From NCBI RefSeq assembly GCF_014023275.1, contig NZ_CP054698.1, positions 4,960,001 through 5,024,000 on the forward strand: a stretch of 64,000 nt of DNA, in the 5' to 3' direction. The notes under the pieces were generated by a model that searched no databases, had not been told where the DNA came from, and saw only the letters and a list, made by a program, of their open reading frames with translations. Positions within the stretch are counted from its first letter, which is position 1. The number at the start of each line of letters is the position of its first letter. Shown in pieces: positions 9,549 to 17,688 of this stretch. Made by a program: the position numbers and the translations under genes. This DNA comes from Nostoc edaphicum CCNP1411 (GTDB taxonomy: Bacteria > Cyanobacteriota > Cyanobacteriia > Cyanobacteriales > Nostocaceae).

Positions 9549-10184
9549 ATGTCATACGTAAATCGAACAGGCAATGACGTTATTCCTACTGACACTGTGG
9601 TAGCAGGTCGAGTAGCCGAATATCATGACCGTGTTCGCTGGGGGCCAATTATTGCCGGTTTGTTGGTTTCTTTAGCTACACAACTAATTTTGAGTTCTAT
9701 AATTGGTGCGATCGCAGCTGGTACAGTGGAAGGTTCAGGTGCGCCTAGAACAATTGCCCCTGATGCTACGGGTAATGCGGGGCTTTGGTCAACTATCGCT
9801 TTACTAATTTCCTTATTTACTGGTGGTTGGGTTACAGCCCGTGCTTGTGGGCCAATGAATCGCAATACAGCGCTTCTTAACGGCGCAATTCTTTGGGCAA
9901 CGACTTTGGCAGTTAGCTCATGGCTCTTTGCAAGTGGAGTATCGGGTGCTTTTGGTGTTGCGGCTTCCAACGCTGGGGAAGTGATAAACCAGGTACAACA
10001 GCAGGGTACTGCCCCCAACATACCGCAAACAAATGTAACTGCTCAACAAGCTCGTGACATTGCAGCAAATATACGTTCGGGATTATGGTGGTTTGTGTTT
10101 GGTTCCTTATTGGGTTTAGTAGCCGCAATGATGGGAGCCGTAGCTGGTGCTCGTAGTCCCCGGACTAACAATTACACAGCTTAA
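9549..10184 (+). CDS. Conserved integral membrane protein, unknown function
   Basis: A 211-residue protein with a polar N-terminus (MSYVNRTGNDVIPTDTVVAGR) and about four transmembrane helices: near WGPIIAGLLVSLATQLILSS, GLWSTIALLISLFTGGWVTA, TALLNGAILWATTLAVSSWL and the C-terminal GLWWFVFGSLLGLVAAMMGA. Small Gly/Ala-rich helices and a periplasmic-looking Gln/Asn loop resemble cyanobacterial membrane proteins of unknown role. It starts at ATG 9549, preceded by GGAGA about 12 bases upstream. A 20-bp stem hairpin follows the stop. Confidence 0.8.
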   Translation: MSYVNRTGNDVIPTDTVVAGRVAEYHDRVRWGPIIAGLLVSLATQLILSSIIGAIAAGTVEGSGAPRTIAPDATGNAGLWSTIALLISLFTGGWVTARACGPMNRNTALLNGAILWATTLAVSSWLFASGVSGAFGVAASNAGEVINQVQQQGTAPNIPQTNVTAQQARDIAANIRSGLWWFVFGSLLGLVAAMMGAVAGARSPRTNNYTA

Positions 10185-10210
10185 AGAAGTATCTGAAAAA
10201 TCAAATATTA

Positions 10211-10258
10211 ATAACCCAGATCCTCAACTTCTTGCTAAAAGTTGGGGATCTGGGTTAT
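10211..10258. terminator. Long hairpin after the membrane-protein gene
   Basis: Left arm 10211-10230 (ATAACCCAGATCCTCAACTT) pairs with right arm 10239-10258 with a single mismatch across an 8-base loop, giving a 20-bp stem. It lies between convergent genes (9549-10184 plus, 10331-10591 minus) and could end transcription from both sides. It lacks a strong U-tract, so a repeat-derived palindrome is an alternative. Confidence 0.55.
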
Positions 10259-10282
10259 TGGTGTAGATAATTGGTCTTTGAA

Positions 10283-10300
10283 GACGCGATAAATCGCGTC
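10283..10300. repeat. GACGCGAT palindromic dispersed repeat
   Basis: GACGCGAT-AA-ATCGCGTC is a perfect 8-bp inverted repeat followed by TCTACA. Related copies occur at 34268-34294 and 50643-50672, marking a dispersed palindrome family. Confidence 0.7.
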
Positions 10301-10330
10301 TCTACATGAGGGTTGACTTGTATCCTTAGT

Positions 10331-10591
10331 TCACCATTTCAGGTATGAACCTTCAATCCCCTCTTCACGCCGAATTTTGCCATCTTTTTCAAACCAAGCA
10401 ATTACTTGTGGTGCTGTCAAATCTTCAATAGCAACATCATACTCTTGGGCGATATGCTTCAAAAGCTTAAGTGATGAAATTGTCAATCTTGTTAAAAACT
10501 TTTCTGGGGAAGACAACAAAGCCGCGTCTACTTTTGCTGACTCTTCCAGGGTTAAAAATTGTGCTGATGGTTGCTGTGGTAGTACGTCCAT
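10331..10591 (-). CDS. Conserved hypothetical protein downstream of sufR
   Basis: An 86-residue soluble protein from ATG 10591 (MDVLPQQPSAQFLTLEESAKVDAALLSSPEKFLTRLTISSL...). The frame is open further upstream into sufR, but those codons lie over sufR and repeat DNA, so ATG 10591 is chosen. It begins 53 bp after the sufR stop on the same strand and may be cotranscribed with it. The middle segment is helical and charged (LKLLKHIAQEYDVAIEDL). No function was recognised; the position next to sufR hints at a link with Fe-S or iron regulation, which is inference only. Confidence 0.7.
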   Translation of the reverse strand: MDVLPQQPSAQFLTLEESAKVDAALLSSPEKFLTRLTISSLKLLKHIAQEYDVAIEDLTAPQVIAWFEKDGKIRREEGIEGSYLKW

Positions 10592-10644
10592 AAACGCTAT
10601 CTCAAATTTAGTTGGGCATTGGTTCTTGAAAAAATGACAAATGA

Positions 10645-11334
10645 CTAATGACGAACTTGTACCAAATACCCACAACGATGTTCACCATCAATAATCCAGT
10701 GGGTGCGTTCTACGGTACAATCTGGTAATACAGCTGCAAACATTTCTAATTCGTGACCACAAATGCTGGGGAAAGACTCGGCAACATTAGAAATCGCACA
10801 GTTATGCTCCATTAAGATAAAGCGATCGCACTCAAAGGAGTCATTTACATCAACAGCATGATACTCCGCCATGAAGCCTTCCGCTTTTCTTAACTCTACT
10901 AAGTTGGCTACACGTTCTCGCAGTGAACCATTACCGACGCGATCGCGATATTCTTTAGCTTTACGCTGCCACTGCTTCTCTAAAATCGATTTAAATTGGT
11001 CGTGTCCTACCGTTTCGGCTAAAGTGTCCAGCAACGAAACCGCAAAATTTCCGTGGCCATCACCAAAGCGATCGCTCATTGTTCGATGCAAGCGATCGCG
11101 TCCTTGACGACTCAATTCATAAAGATGCTGCGGCCGCCCCATCCCCGCCGCCTGCACTGATGTCGAATACAAAACTAGCTCCTCCGTCTCCAAATCTTTG
11201 AGATGGCGACGAATAGCTTGGGGGGTAACGTCTAAAACTTCAGCTAGCTCCAAAGCCGTTGCTTTTTCGTGTTTGTGCAGATACTCAAGGATATCTTGCT
11301 TGGTTGAGGACTGGTGGGTAGTCGCCATCTTCAT
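10645..11334 (-). CDS. sufR: SufR, Fe-S-sensing repressor of the suf operon
   Basis: A 229-residue DeoR/ArsR-like winged-helix regulator. The N-terminal helix-turn-helix spans about residues 15-70 (ATALELAEVLDVTPQAIRRHLKDLE). The C-terminal domain carries Cys179, Cys192, Cys206 and Cys221 in the CX12CX13CX14C arrangement reported for cyanobacterial SufR, plus an extra Cys169. In the family, dimers bind a [4Fe-4S] cluster and repress both suf and sufR when clusters are plentiful. The gene is divergent from sufB, and two CAAC-N6-GTTG sites lie between them. ATG 11334 is used; ATG 11328 is equally possible. Confidence 0.95.
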   Translation of the reverse strand: MKMATTHQSSTKQDILEYLHKHEKATALELAEVLDVTPQAIRRHLKDLETEELVLYSTSVQAAGMGRPQHLYELSRQGRDRLHRTMSDRFGDGHGNFAVSLLDTLAETVGHDQFKSILEKQWQRKAKEYRDRVGNGSLRERVANLVELRKAEGFMAEYHAVDVNDSFECDRFILMEHNCAISNVAESFPSICGHELEMFAAVLPDCTVERTHWIIDGEHRCGYLVQVRH

Positions 11335-11390
11335 TTGGTGCGAGACGTTCAGCGAACATCACAAAAATTTTTTGGAAAATTTGACTTTGA

Positions 11391-11404
11391 CAACATTGTT
11401 GTTG
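11391..11404. promoter_or_regulatory. SufR operator 1 (CAAC-N6-GTTG)
   Basis: CAAC-ATTGTT-GTTG matches exactly the inverted repeat published for SufR binding in cyanobacteria. It lies 57 bp upstream of the sufR start codon, so it is well placed for autorepression. A TTGACA at 11387-11392 overlaps its left half and could be a -35 element, which is inference. Confidence 0.8.
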
Positions 11405-11435
11405 TTAATTTAGCGTAAAATGAAGATACGTTAAA

Positions 11436-11449
11436 CAACAAAGCTGTTG
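11436..11449. promoter_or_regulatory. SufR operator 2 (CAAC-N6-GTTG)
   Basis: CAAC-AAAGCT-GTTG is a second exact match to the SufR operator. Its centre is 45 bp from the centre of the first. It is the site nearer to sufB, 120 bp upstream of the sufB ATG. The outer bases extend the symmetry (AACAACAAAGCTGTTGTT). Confidence 0.85.
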
Positions 11450-11569
11450 TTTTAGTCTCCACCCATATTCTAGCAGCCGTGTAACCATTCCGTAACGGGA
11501 GATGGGAATCGGTTAGCCGCAATCCGCCTCCCATCCTAAAAGAGTTCCGAACACGAGAGATTATTACTG

Positions 11570-13009
11570 ATGAGTGCCACTGTCAAAACCTTAGTCAACC
11601 AACCCTACAAGTACGGCTTTATTACAGATATTGAAGCCGACACTATTCCGCGTGGACTAGACGAGGACGTTATCCGCTTGATCTCTTCTAAGAAGAACGA
11701 GCCACAGTTCATGCTGGACTTTCGCCTCAGAGCTTATCGCCAGTGGCAAAAAATGACGGAACCAACTTGGCCGAATGTCAAGTATCCGCCAATCAATTAT
11801 CAGGATATCATTTATTACTCAGCGCCGAAACAGAAGAAAAAAAAGCTGAACAGCTTGGACGAAGTTGATCCAACCCTTTTAGAAACCTTTGAGAAGTTAG
11901 GTATTTCCCTATCTGAACAGAAGCGACTGGCAAATGTCGCCGTCGATGCAATTTTCGATAGCGTTTCTGTCGCCACTACATTTAAAGAAAAGCTAGCGGA
12001 AGATGGCGTTATTTTCTGCTCGTTTTCGGAAGCGTTACAAGAACACCCAGAATTAATTAAAAAATATTTGGGTAGCGTTGTTCCCATCGCTGACAATTAT
12101 TTTGCCGCCTTGAACGCTGCCGTATTTAGCGATGGTTCTTTTGTATACATTCCTAAAGGCGTAAAATGCCCAATGGAACTGTCTACCTACTTCCGCATCA
12201 ACTCTGGTGACACGGGACAATTTGAGCGGACTTTGATTGTCGCCGAAGAAGGTAGTTATGTTTCTTACCTCGAAGGTTGCACCGCACCGATGTATGACAG
12301 CAACCAATTGCACGCCGCAGTGGTGGAACTTGTCGCCCTTGACAACGCCGAAATTAAATACTCCACCGTCCAAAACTGGTACGCTGGCGATGCCAACGGT
12401 AAAGGCGGTATTTACAACTTTGTCACCAAGCGCGGTTTGTGTCAGGGCGTAAATTCTAAGATTTCCTGGACTCAAGTAGAAACAGGTTCGGCAATTACTT
12501 GGAAATATCCTAGCTGTGTTTTGGTGGGTGATAATTCTGTGGGTGAGTTTTACTCGGTGGCGCTGACAAATCACATGCAGCAAGCTGATACGGGTAGTAA
12601 GATGATTCACGTTGGGAAGAATACCCGCAGTACAATTATTTCTAAAGGAATCTCCGCAGGTAAATCTAGTAATAGCTATCGGGGTTTGGTGAAAGTTAAC
12701 CCGACGGCTAAAGGGGCGAGAAATTATTCTCAGTGTGACTCAATGCTGATTGGGGATAATGCCCATGCGAATACTTTCCCTTATATTCAGGTGCAAAATA
12801 ATGGTGCGAAGGTGGAGCATGAAGCTTCTACTTCTAAGATTGGGGAAGATCAGTTATTTTACTTTGCTCAACGGGGTATTTCTTCGGAAGATGCTATTTC
12901 GATGATGATTAGCGGCTTCTGTAAGGATGTTTTCAATCAGCTACCGATGGAGTTTGCTGTGGAAGCTGATAAGTTGTTGAGTTTGAAGTTGGAAGGCAGT
13001 GTTGGATAA
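11570..13009 (+). CDS. sufB: SufB, Fe-S cluster scaffold subunit
   Basis: A 479-residue SufB of full family length, subunit of the SufBC2D scaffold that assembles Fe-S clusters on sulfur delivered through SufS. Recognisable blocks include the N-terminal [18 protein letters not shown], the beta-helix core with EGCTAPMYD, and the C-terminal [21 protein letters not shown]. It contains no intein, although some cyanobacterial SufB proteins do. It is first in the sufBCDS cluster, divergent from sufR, and controlled by the two operators upstream. Confidence 0.97.
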   Translation: MSATVKTLVNQPYKYGFITDIEADTIPRGLDEDVIRLISSKKNEPQFMLDFRLRAYRQWQKMTEPTWPNVKYPPINYQDIIYYSAPKQKKKKLNSLDEVDPTLLETFEKLGISLSEQKRLANVAVDAIFDSVSVATTFKEKLAEDGVIFCSFSEALQEHPELIKKYLGSVVPIADNYFAALNAAVFSDGSFVYIPKGVKCPMELSTYFRINSGDTGQFERTLIVAEEGSYVSYLEGCTAPMYDSNQLHAAVVELVALDNAEIKYSTVQNWYAGDANGKGGIYNFVTKRGLCQGVNSKISWTQVETGSAITWKYPSCVLVGDNSVGEFYSVALTNHMQQADTGSKMIHVGKNTRSTIISKGISAGKSSNSYRGLVKVNPTAKGARNYSQCDSMLIGDNAHANTFPYIQVQNNGAKVEHEASTSKIGEDQLFYFAQRGISSEDAISMMISGFCKDVFNQLPMEFAVEADKLLSLKLEGSVG

Positions 13010-13020
13010 ATGGAAGCAAG

Positions 13021-13055
13021 GATAAACACAGGGACATCGGTGTTCTGTGTTTATC
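13021..13055 (+). terminator. Hairpin in the sufB-sufC gap
   Basis: A perfect 11-bp inverted repeat, GATAAACACAG (13021-13031) and CTGTGTTTATC (13045-13055), starts 11 bases after the sufB stop and is followed by TTTTA. Extra ACA/TGT pairing is possible in the loop. It could be a partial terminator or an mRNA-stabilising element that sets the SufB to SufCDS ratio. Confidence 0.5.
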
Positions 13056-13066
13056 TTTTAGAAGAG

Positions 13067-13100
13067 TAACGAACCGCGAAGACGCTAAGAGCGCGAAGAG
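13067..13100. repeat. ACGAACCGCGAAG dispersed repeat upstream of sufC
   Basis: The stretch TAACGAACCGCGAAGACGC followed by GCGCGAAGAG shares its core with the in-frame insertion in sufD at 14621-14656. It lies just before the sufC ribosome binding site (GGGAG near 13105). Confidence 0.7.
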
Positions 13101-13114
13101 AGAAGGGAGAGAAG

Positions 13115-13906
13115 ATGATTATTGAAAATAGTGAAGTTGTGCTGTCAGTACGGAATCTGACGGCTAATGTTGATGGAACACCGATTTTGAAGGGTGTGAA
13201 TCTGGATGTGCGATCGGGTGAAATTCATGCGATCATGGGGCCGAATGGTTCTGGTAAGAGTACCTTTTCTAAGGTATTGGCAGGACATCCGGCGTATGAG
13301 GTAACTGGCGGTGAAGTGATTTTTCAGGGACAAAATCTCCTGGAATTGGAACCAGAAGAACGCGCTAGAAGCGGTGTATTTTTGGCGTTTCAGTATCCAT
13401 TAGAAATTCCCGGTGTGAGCAATTTGGATTTCTTGCGAGTGGCGTACAATTCCCGTCGTAAGGCGCAAGGATTAGAGGAAATAGACGCTTTTGATTTTGA
13501 CGATTTGATTGAGGAAAAGCTGGATGTGGTGAAGATGAATCCCAGTTTCCTCAGTCGGAGTTTGAATGAAGGGTTTTCTGGTGGTGAGAAAAAGCGGAAT
13601 GAAATTCTGCAAATGGCGCTTCTAGAACCAAAGTTGGGAATTTTGGATGAAACAGATTCGGGTTTGGATATTGACGCGCTCAGAATTGTGGCGAATGGGG
13701 TAAATCAACTGGCAAGTCCAGACAATTCGACAATTTTGATTACTCACTATCAGCGATTACTTGATTATATTGTGCCTGATTTTGTGCATGTGATGGCGCA
13801 GGGGCGAATTATTACCAGTGGTGGTAAGGAATTAGCGCTGGAATTAGAGTCTCGCGGTTATGACTGGGTGCTGGAAGAATTTGCAGCTGCTGAGGTGGGT
13901 GTGTAA
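13115..13906 (+). CDS. sufC: SufC, ATPase of the Fe-S scaffold complex
   Basis: A 263-residue ABC-type ATPase with Walker [11 protein letters not shown]-loop [13 protein letters not shown], signature [12 protein letters not shown], Walker [14 protein letters not shown] and H-loop [11 protein letters not shown]. The SufC-typical DETDSGLD replaces the usual DEPTSGLD. It drives the conformational change of SufBC2D during cluster assembly. It is preceded by a purine-rich ribosome binding site and follows sufB by 105 bp of repeat and hairpin DNA. Confidence 0.97.
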   Translation: MIIENSEVVLSVRNLTANVDGTPILKGVNLDVRSGEIHAIMGPNGSGKSTFSKVLAGHPAYEVTGGEVIFQGQNLLELEPEERARSGVFLAFQYPLEIPGVSNLDFLRVAYNSRRKAQGLEEIDAFDFDDLIEEKLDVVKMNPSFLSRSLNEGFSGGEKKRNEILQMALLEPKLGILDETDSGLDIDALRIVANGVNQLASPDNSTILITHYQRLLDYIVPDFVHVMAQGRIITSGGKELALELESRGYDWVLEEFAAAEVGV

Positions 13907-13908
13907 TG

Positions 13909-13942
13909 TTTCAATCCCTGATAGGGATTTTTAATTCCAGCA
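13909..13942 (+). repeat. Orphan CRISPR-repeat-like sequence between sufC and sufD
   Basis: GTTTCAATCCCTGATAGGGA followed by TTTTTAATTCCAGC resembles the GTTTCAATCCCT..AGGGAT class of cyanobacterial CRISPR repeats. It contains the perfect 7-bp palindrome AATCCCT-GAT-AGGGATT. Only one copy is present, with no spacer and no cas gene nearby, so it is not an array. It begins 2 bases after the sufC stop codon. Confidence 0.5.
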
Positions 13943-13976
13943 CTACTTAATATTGTAAACCAGTTACGAGTATCTA

Positions 13977-15344
13977 ATGAGTATTCAAGTATCTCCCAGT
14001 CCAATACCTAATTCAAATTTAGTCAGTTTGACATCTCCTCTGTTAGATAAAGATACCTATCTAACTGAATTGTTAAATCAGGTAACTGCACCCAAAACAG
14101 AGGGGTGGTTGCAGCAATTACGCCAAAGTGCTGCTAGTTGGGTACGCCACTCGACTATTCCCACCACCCGCGAGGAAGAATGGCGATTTACTGATTTGTC
14201 GTCTCTGCGAAAGCTTCAATTTAATGTAGAGACGGTAAATTACGCGTCTTTAGAATTTGATATTTTGCCAGAAGCGGCTAATAGTCGTTTGGTTTTTGTT
14301 AATGGCGTTTTTGCACCGGAGTTATCCGCAGTTTCAGATTTGCCAGATGGAATTGTGGTAAGTAATTTGGCTGGTTTGTCTGCGGTTGAGCAGCAAGCTG
14401 TACAGCAGTATTTAGCTCAAGCTGAGGGAGCGCAGGAGGTTTTTACTGCTCTCAATACGGCTGGGATAACTGATGCAGCTGTGGTGTGGGTGAAGAAGAA
14501 TGTGGTAGTTGAAACGCCTATTCATCTGGTGTTTATTTCAGGTGAGACGCTGACAATTTCGCAGCCGCGTTGTTTGGTGGTGGCGGAAAGTGGTTCGCAG
14601 GTGACTTTGGTTGAGGAGTATACGAACCGCGAAGGCGCGAAGGGCGCGAAGGAAGAAGTTTATTTAACTAACGCGGTTACGGAAGTTTGGGTTGGTGACA
14701 ATGCTGAGGTGAGCCACACTAGGGTTGAGTGGGAAGGTGCAGAGGCTTTTCATATTGGGAAAACTGCGATCGCACAGGCTCGTGATAGTCGATATACTTG
14801 TCATGCCATAACTCTAGGTGCAAAGCTGTCTCGGCACAATTTGGAGATTTTGCAAACTGGTGAGCAGACACAAACGACTCTCAATGGTTTGACGATAATT
14901 TCTGGTAAGCAGTTGTCTGATACTCACAGTGCGATCGCACTTAACTATCCTCACGGTACAAGTGACCAATTGCATAAATGTATTGTAGGCGATCGCGCTC
15001 ATGCGGTGTTCAACGGTAAAGTTTTTGTCCCCAAACGAGCGCAGTTGACAAATGCAGCCCAGTTGAATCGTAATTTGCTGCTATCATCGAAAGCCAGAGT
15101 TGATACCAAACCCCAATTGGAAATTACAGCCGATAATGTCAAATGCGCTCACGGTGCTACCGTTAGCCAATTGGAAGATGATGAAATATTCTATCTGCAA
15201 AGTCGGGGAATTGATGAAAACGATGCTCGGAAGTTGTTAATTAACGCCTTCGCCGCTGAAGTCATCAACAAAATACCAGTTCCTTCTCTCCGAGAAATCC
15301 TGTTAAACACAGTCAATAATCTTAAGTCCCTGACTAACGACTAA
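13977..15344 (+). CDS. sufD: SufD, Fe-S cluster scaffold subunit
   Basis: A 455-residue SufD, the SufB paralogue in SufBC2D, needed mainly for iron acquisition by the complex. An N-terminal helical domain contains TTREEEWRFTDLSSL. The beta-helix core ends with FNGKVFVPKRAQLTNAAQLN, and the C-terminus reads INAFAAEVINKIP. Residues about 216-227 (TNREGAKGAKEE) are encoded by a dispersed repeat inserted in frame. The gene follows sufC by 70 bp and precedes sufS by 28 bp, consistent with one operon. Confidence 0.96.
   Translation: MSIQVSPSPIPNSNLVSLTSPLLDKDTYLTELLNQVTAPKTEGWLQQLRQSAASWVRHSTIPTTREEEWRFTDLSSLRKLQFNVETVNYASLEFDILPEAANSRLVFVNGVFAPELSAVSDLPDGIVVSNLAGLSAVEQQAVQQYLAQAEGAQEVFTALNTAGITDAAVVWVKKNVVVETPIHLVFISGETLTISQPRCLVVAESGSQVTLVEEYTNREGAKGAKEEVYLTNAVTEVWVGDNAEVSHTRVEWEGAEAFHIGKTAIAQARDSRYTCHAITLGAKLSRHNLEILQTGEQTQTTLNGLTIISGKQLSDTHSAIALNYPHGTSDQLHKCIVGDRAHAVFNGKVFVPKRAQLTNAAQLNRNLLLSSKARVDTKPQLEITADNVKCAHGATVSQLEDDEIFYLQSRGIDENDARKLLINAFAAEVINKIPVPSLREILLNTVNNLKSLTND
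14621..14656. repeat. Dispersed repeat inserted in sufD
   Basis: TACGAACCGCGAAGGCGCGA continues as AGGGCGCGAAGGAAGA and encodes the charged stretch YTNREGAKGAKEE in frame. The same family sits in the sufB-sufC gap at 13067-13100. Confidence 0.75.
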
Positions 15345-15372
15345 TGACTACTGACTAATAACTAATCTACCA

Positions 15373-16635
15373 ATGACTTTTACCTCTACCAAAACTATTG
15401 CTGATAAAGTTCGCGCTGACTTCCCGATATTGCATCAGGAAGTCAATGAGAAACCCTTGGTTTATCTCGATAATGCTGCGACATCGCAAAAGCCTTTGTC
15501 CGTATTAAATACCCTACGGGATTATTACGAGCGATATAATGCTAACGTGCATCGCGGTGCCCATACCCTCAGTGCTAAAGCTACTGATGCTTATGAAGGT
15601 GCTAGAGATAAAGTTGCCAAATTCATCAATGCTGCTTCGCGTCAGGAAATCGTCTACACCCGCAACGCAACAGAGGCGATTAACCTAGTAGCCTACAGTT
15701 GGGGAATGAACAATTTGCAGCCGGGAGATGAGATTATTCTCTCGGTGATGGAACACCACAGTAATATTGTGCCTTGGCAATTGGTGGCACAAAAAACGGG
15801 TGCAGTACTGAAATTTGTAGAATTAACACCAGAAGAAACTTTTGATTTAGAACAGTTTAAAAAGCTGATTTCTGACAAAACAAAATTGGTGTCGGTGGTG
15901 CATATTTCCAATACGTTGGGTTGCATTAACCCAGTGGCAGAAATTGCTGCGATCGCTCACAAATACGGTGCTAAATTCTTAGTTGATGCTTGTCAAAGTG
16001 TTCCTCACTACCCCATTGACGTGCAGCAGATAGATTGTGACTGGTTGGTAGCATCTGGTCATAAAATGTGTGCGCCAACTGGTATAGGATTTCTGTATGG
16101 CAAGTTGGAATTGTTAGAATCAATGCCACCATTTTTTGGTGGTGGTGAGATGATTGCAGAGGTATATTTAGACCATTCCACTTATGCAGAATTACCGCAC
16201 AAATTTGAAGCTGGTACACCTGCAATTGGAGAAGCGATCGCACTTGGTGCTGCGATAGATTATCTTAGCAGTATCGGCATGGATAAAATCCACGCCTACG
16301 AAGCAGAATTAACAGCTTATTTGTTCCAACAATTAGAGCAAATTCCCCAAATTAGAATTTACGGCCCCAAACCAAATGCAAAAGGTGAAGGTAGAGCCGC
16401 TCTTGCATCGTTCACAGCCGGAGAAGTTCACGCTAACGACTTATCTACATTATTAGATCAAGAAGGCGTTGCCATCCGTTCTGGACACCACTGTACTCAA
16501 CCATTACACCGTTACTTAGGTCTTCCTGCAACCGCACGAGCAAGTCTATCTTTCTACAACACCCGCGACGAAATTGATGTTTTCATCAAAGCGCTGAAAG
16601 AAACTTTGGACTTTTTTGCGGGTTTCCTTGCTTAA
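15373..16635 (+). CDS. sufS: SufS, group II cysteine desulfurase
   Basis: A 420-residue PLP enzyme that takes sulfur from cysteine to supply SufBCD. PLP lysine: [10 protein letters not shown]. Active-site cysteine loop: [14 protein letters not shown], in the group II form. The N-terminal region contains [11 protein letters not shown] and the cofactor His motif [11 protein letters not shown]. Length and C-terminus ([12 protein letters not shown]) are normal. It is the last gene of sufBCDS. No SufE gene is in the window; a likely A-type carrier lies at 31.3 kb. Confidence 0.96.
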   Translation: MTFTSTKTIADKVRADFPILHQEVNEKPLVYLDNAATSQKPLSVLNTLRDYYERYNANVHRGAHTLSAKATDAYEGARDKVAKFINAASRQEIVYTRNATEAINLVAYSWGMNNLQPGDEIILSVMEHHSNIVPWQLVAQKTGAVLKFVELTPEETFDLEQFKKLISDKTKLVSVVHISNTLGCINPVAEIAAIAHKYGAKFLVDACQSVPHYPIDVQQIDCDWLVASGHKMCAPTGIGFLYGKLELLESMPPFFGGGEMIAEVYLDHSTYAELPHKFEAGTPAIGEAIALGAAIDYLSSIGMDKIHAYEAELTAYLFQQLEQIPQIRIYGPKPNAKGEGRAALASFTAGEVHANDLSTLLDQEGVAIRSGHHCTQPLHRYLGLPATARASLSFYNTRDEIDVFIKALKETLDFFAGFLA

Positions 16636-16659
16636 AGTTAGAAAATATTTAGATCCTTA

Positions 16660-16703
16660 TTGTGCCAAATATCAGCAACATACCTTGCTAATATTTGGCA
16701 CAA
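16660..16703. terminator. Long inverted repeat after sufS
   Basis: TTGTGCCAAATAT (16660-16672) pairs perfectly with ATATTTGGCACAA (16691-16703). After one mismatch the stem continues as AGCAA/TTGCT around a 6-base loop. Placed 24 bp after the sufS stop, it is the likely end of the suf operon, although the U-run after it is short. Confidence 0.65.
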
Positions 16704-16873
16704 TTTAATTATCTGGAGTTTAATGAACGTGAAGGCAATAAAATTCAAAAAATTTATGGTGTTGTCATCACTAAAACTAACAGTAAGTTTCTCAAGCTCA
16801 TTGGGCAAGTGCTTGAAATTAATTTGGGCGAGTATTATATTAATGACATAGGTAAAATCATCGGGGTTTTATC
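16704..16873. other. Possible gene remnant between the suf terminator and a MITE
   Basis: A short open frame reads FNYLEFNEREGNKIQKIYG and continues with VVITKTNSKFLKLIGQVLEI, which looks protein-like. It lacks a credible start and runs into the MITE-like element. It may be the remnant of an old gene; chance is not excluded. Confidence 0.25.
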
Positions 16874-16970
16874 TATAGCGTTTCCCAGGCAACTGAGGTA
16901 CATCCAAATCTTGCTCACCAAGGTTAATATAGCTTTAAAAACGTACCTCACTAGGTCGGGAACCGCTATA
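16874..16970. mobile_element. MITE-like element, 97 bp
   Basis: Terminal inverted repeats TATAGCGTTTCCC and GGGAACCGCTATA match with one mismatch. Internal GAGGTAC/GTACCTC also pair, so the element can fold on itself. No transposase is encoded, so mobility would need an enzyme in trans. Related ends occur near 24670 and 62758. Confidence 0.6.
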
Positions 16971-16997
16971 ACATCCTGATAGAAAAAGGATTGTAAT

Positions 16998-17630
16998 ATG
17001 CTTGTTAAGTTAACCCTTGCAGAACAAAGAACAGTCTTAGACAACGTTAGCTGGGAAACTTTTGAAGCCTTACTGAGAGATACAGGTGAGGATAGAGGCT
17101 CTAGGTTTGCTTACGACTGCGGTGTTTTAGAAATAATGACTCCACTTTTTGAACACGAAAATCCTAAAATTCAGTTTGACCGATTGATATTCGCTTTAGC
17201 AGTGGAATTAAAAACTAAAATTAGAAGTGCTGGTTCTACAACATTAAAATGTAAACCAATAGCAAAGGGAATAGAACCTGATAATTGCTATTATATTCAA
17301 ACTGAGTCACTAATTAGAGGTAAACAAGAATTAGATTTAACAACAGACCCAGCACCAGATTTAGCAGTTGAAATTGATATTACTAGCACTTCTATTAATA
17401 AATTTAAGATTTATGCGGCTTTAGGTGTCGGAGAATTGTGGAGATATAATGGTGAAATTTTAAAATTTTATCAATTAGTAGCAAGCGAATATATTGAAAT
17501 AAAGTCGAGTATTGCTTTTCCTCTAATTTCTGTTAGTGATATGAATAGATTTATCCAGCAAAGTAAAACTATGGATGAAATTGATCTGGTGCAATCCTTC
17601 AGCGCTTGGGTGCGTGGAAAGATAGCTTAA
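16998..17630 (+). CDS. Uma2 family nuclease-like protein (copy 1)
   Basis: A 210-residue member of the Uma2/DUF820 group, which is expanded in cyanobacteria and has a PD-(D/E)XK nuclease fold. The catalytic-type signature PDLAVEIDITSTSINKFKIY supplies Asp, Glu and Lys, followed by LGVGELWRY. The N-terminal part (SWETFEALLRDTGEDRGSRF) is nearly identical to the next gene. No in vivo function is established for most members. It starts at ATG 16998 with AAAAAGGA about 10 bases upstream. Confidence 0.85.
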   Translation: MLVKLTLAEQRTVLDNVSWETFEALLRDTGEDRGSRFAYDCGVLEIMTPLFEHENPKIQFDRLIFALAVELKTKIRSAGSTTLKCKPIAKGIEPDNCYYIQTESLIRGKQELDLTTDPAPDLAVEIDITSTSINKFKIYAALGVGELWRYNGEILKFYQLVASEYIEIKSSIAFPLISVSDMNRFIQQSKTMDEIDLVQSFSAWVRGKIA

Positions 17631-17635
17631 AATCA

Positions 17636-17686
17636 TGAATTAATTACGAATTACGAATTACGAATTACGAATTACGAATTATTTTA
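17636..17686. repeat. GAATTAC heptamer tandem repeat
   Basis: About five GAATTAC units fill the 58-bp gap between the two Uma2 genes. They are of the short tandemly repeated class typical of heterocystous cyanobacteria. The TTTTAAT after the repeat abuts the second start codon. Confidence 0.85.
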
Positions 17687-17688
17687 AT

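Noticed and set aside
12053..12610. 185-codon frame opposite sufB
   Set aside because: It overlaps the strongly conserved SufB coding sequence; the composition is not protein-like and there is no start signal.
11570..13009. Intein in SufB
   Set aside because: SufB is 479 residues, normal uninterrupted length, and all core blocks are continuous.
13909..13942. CRISPR array between sufC and sufD
   Set aside because: Only a single repeat-like unit is present and there is no second repeat, spacer or cas gene; it is recorded only as an orphan repeat.
17636..17686. GAATTAC array considered as a CRISPR array
   Set aside because: The units are seven bases with no spacers, so it is a short tandem repeat tract.
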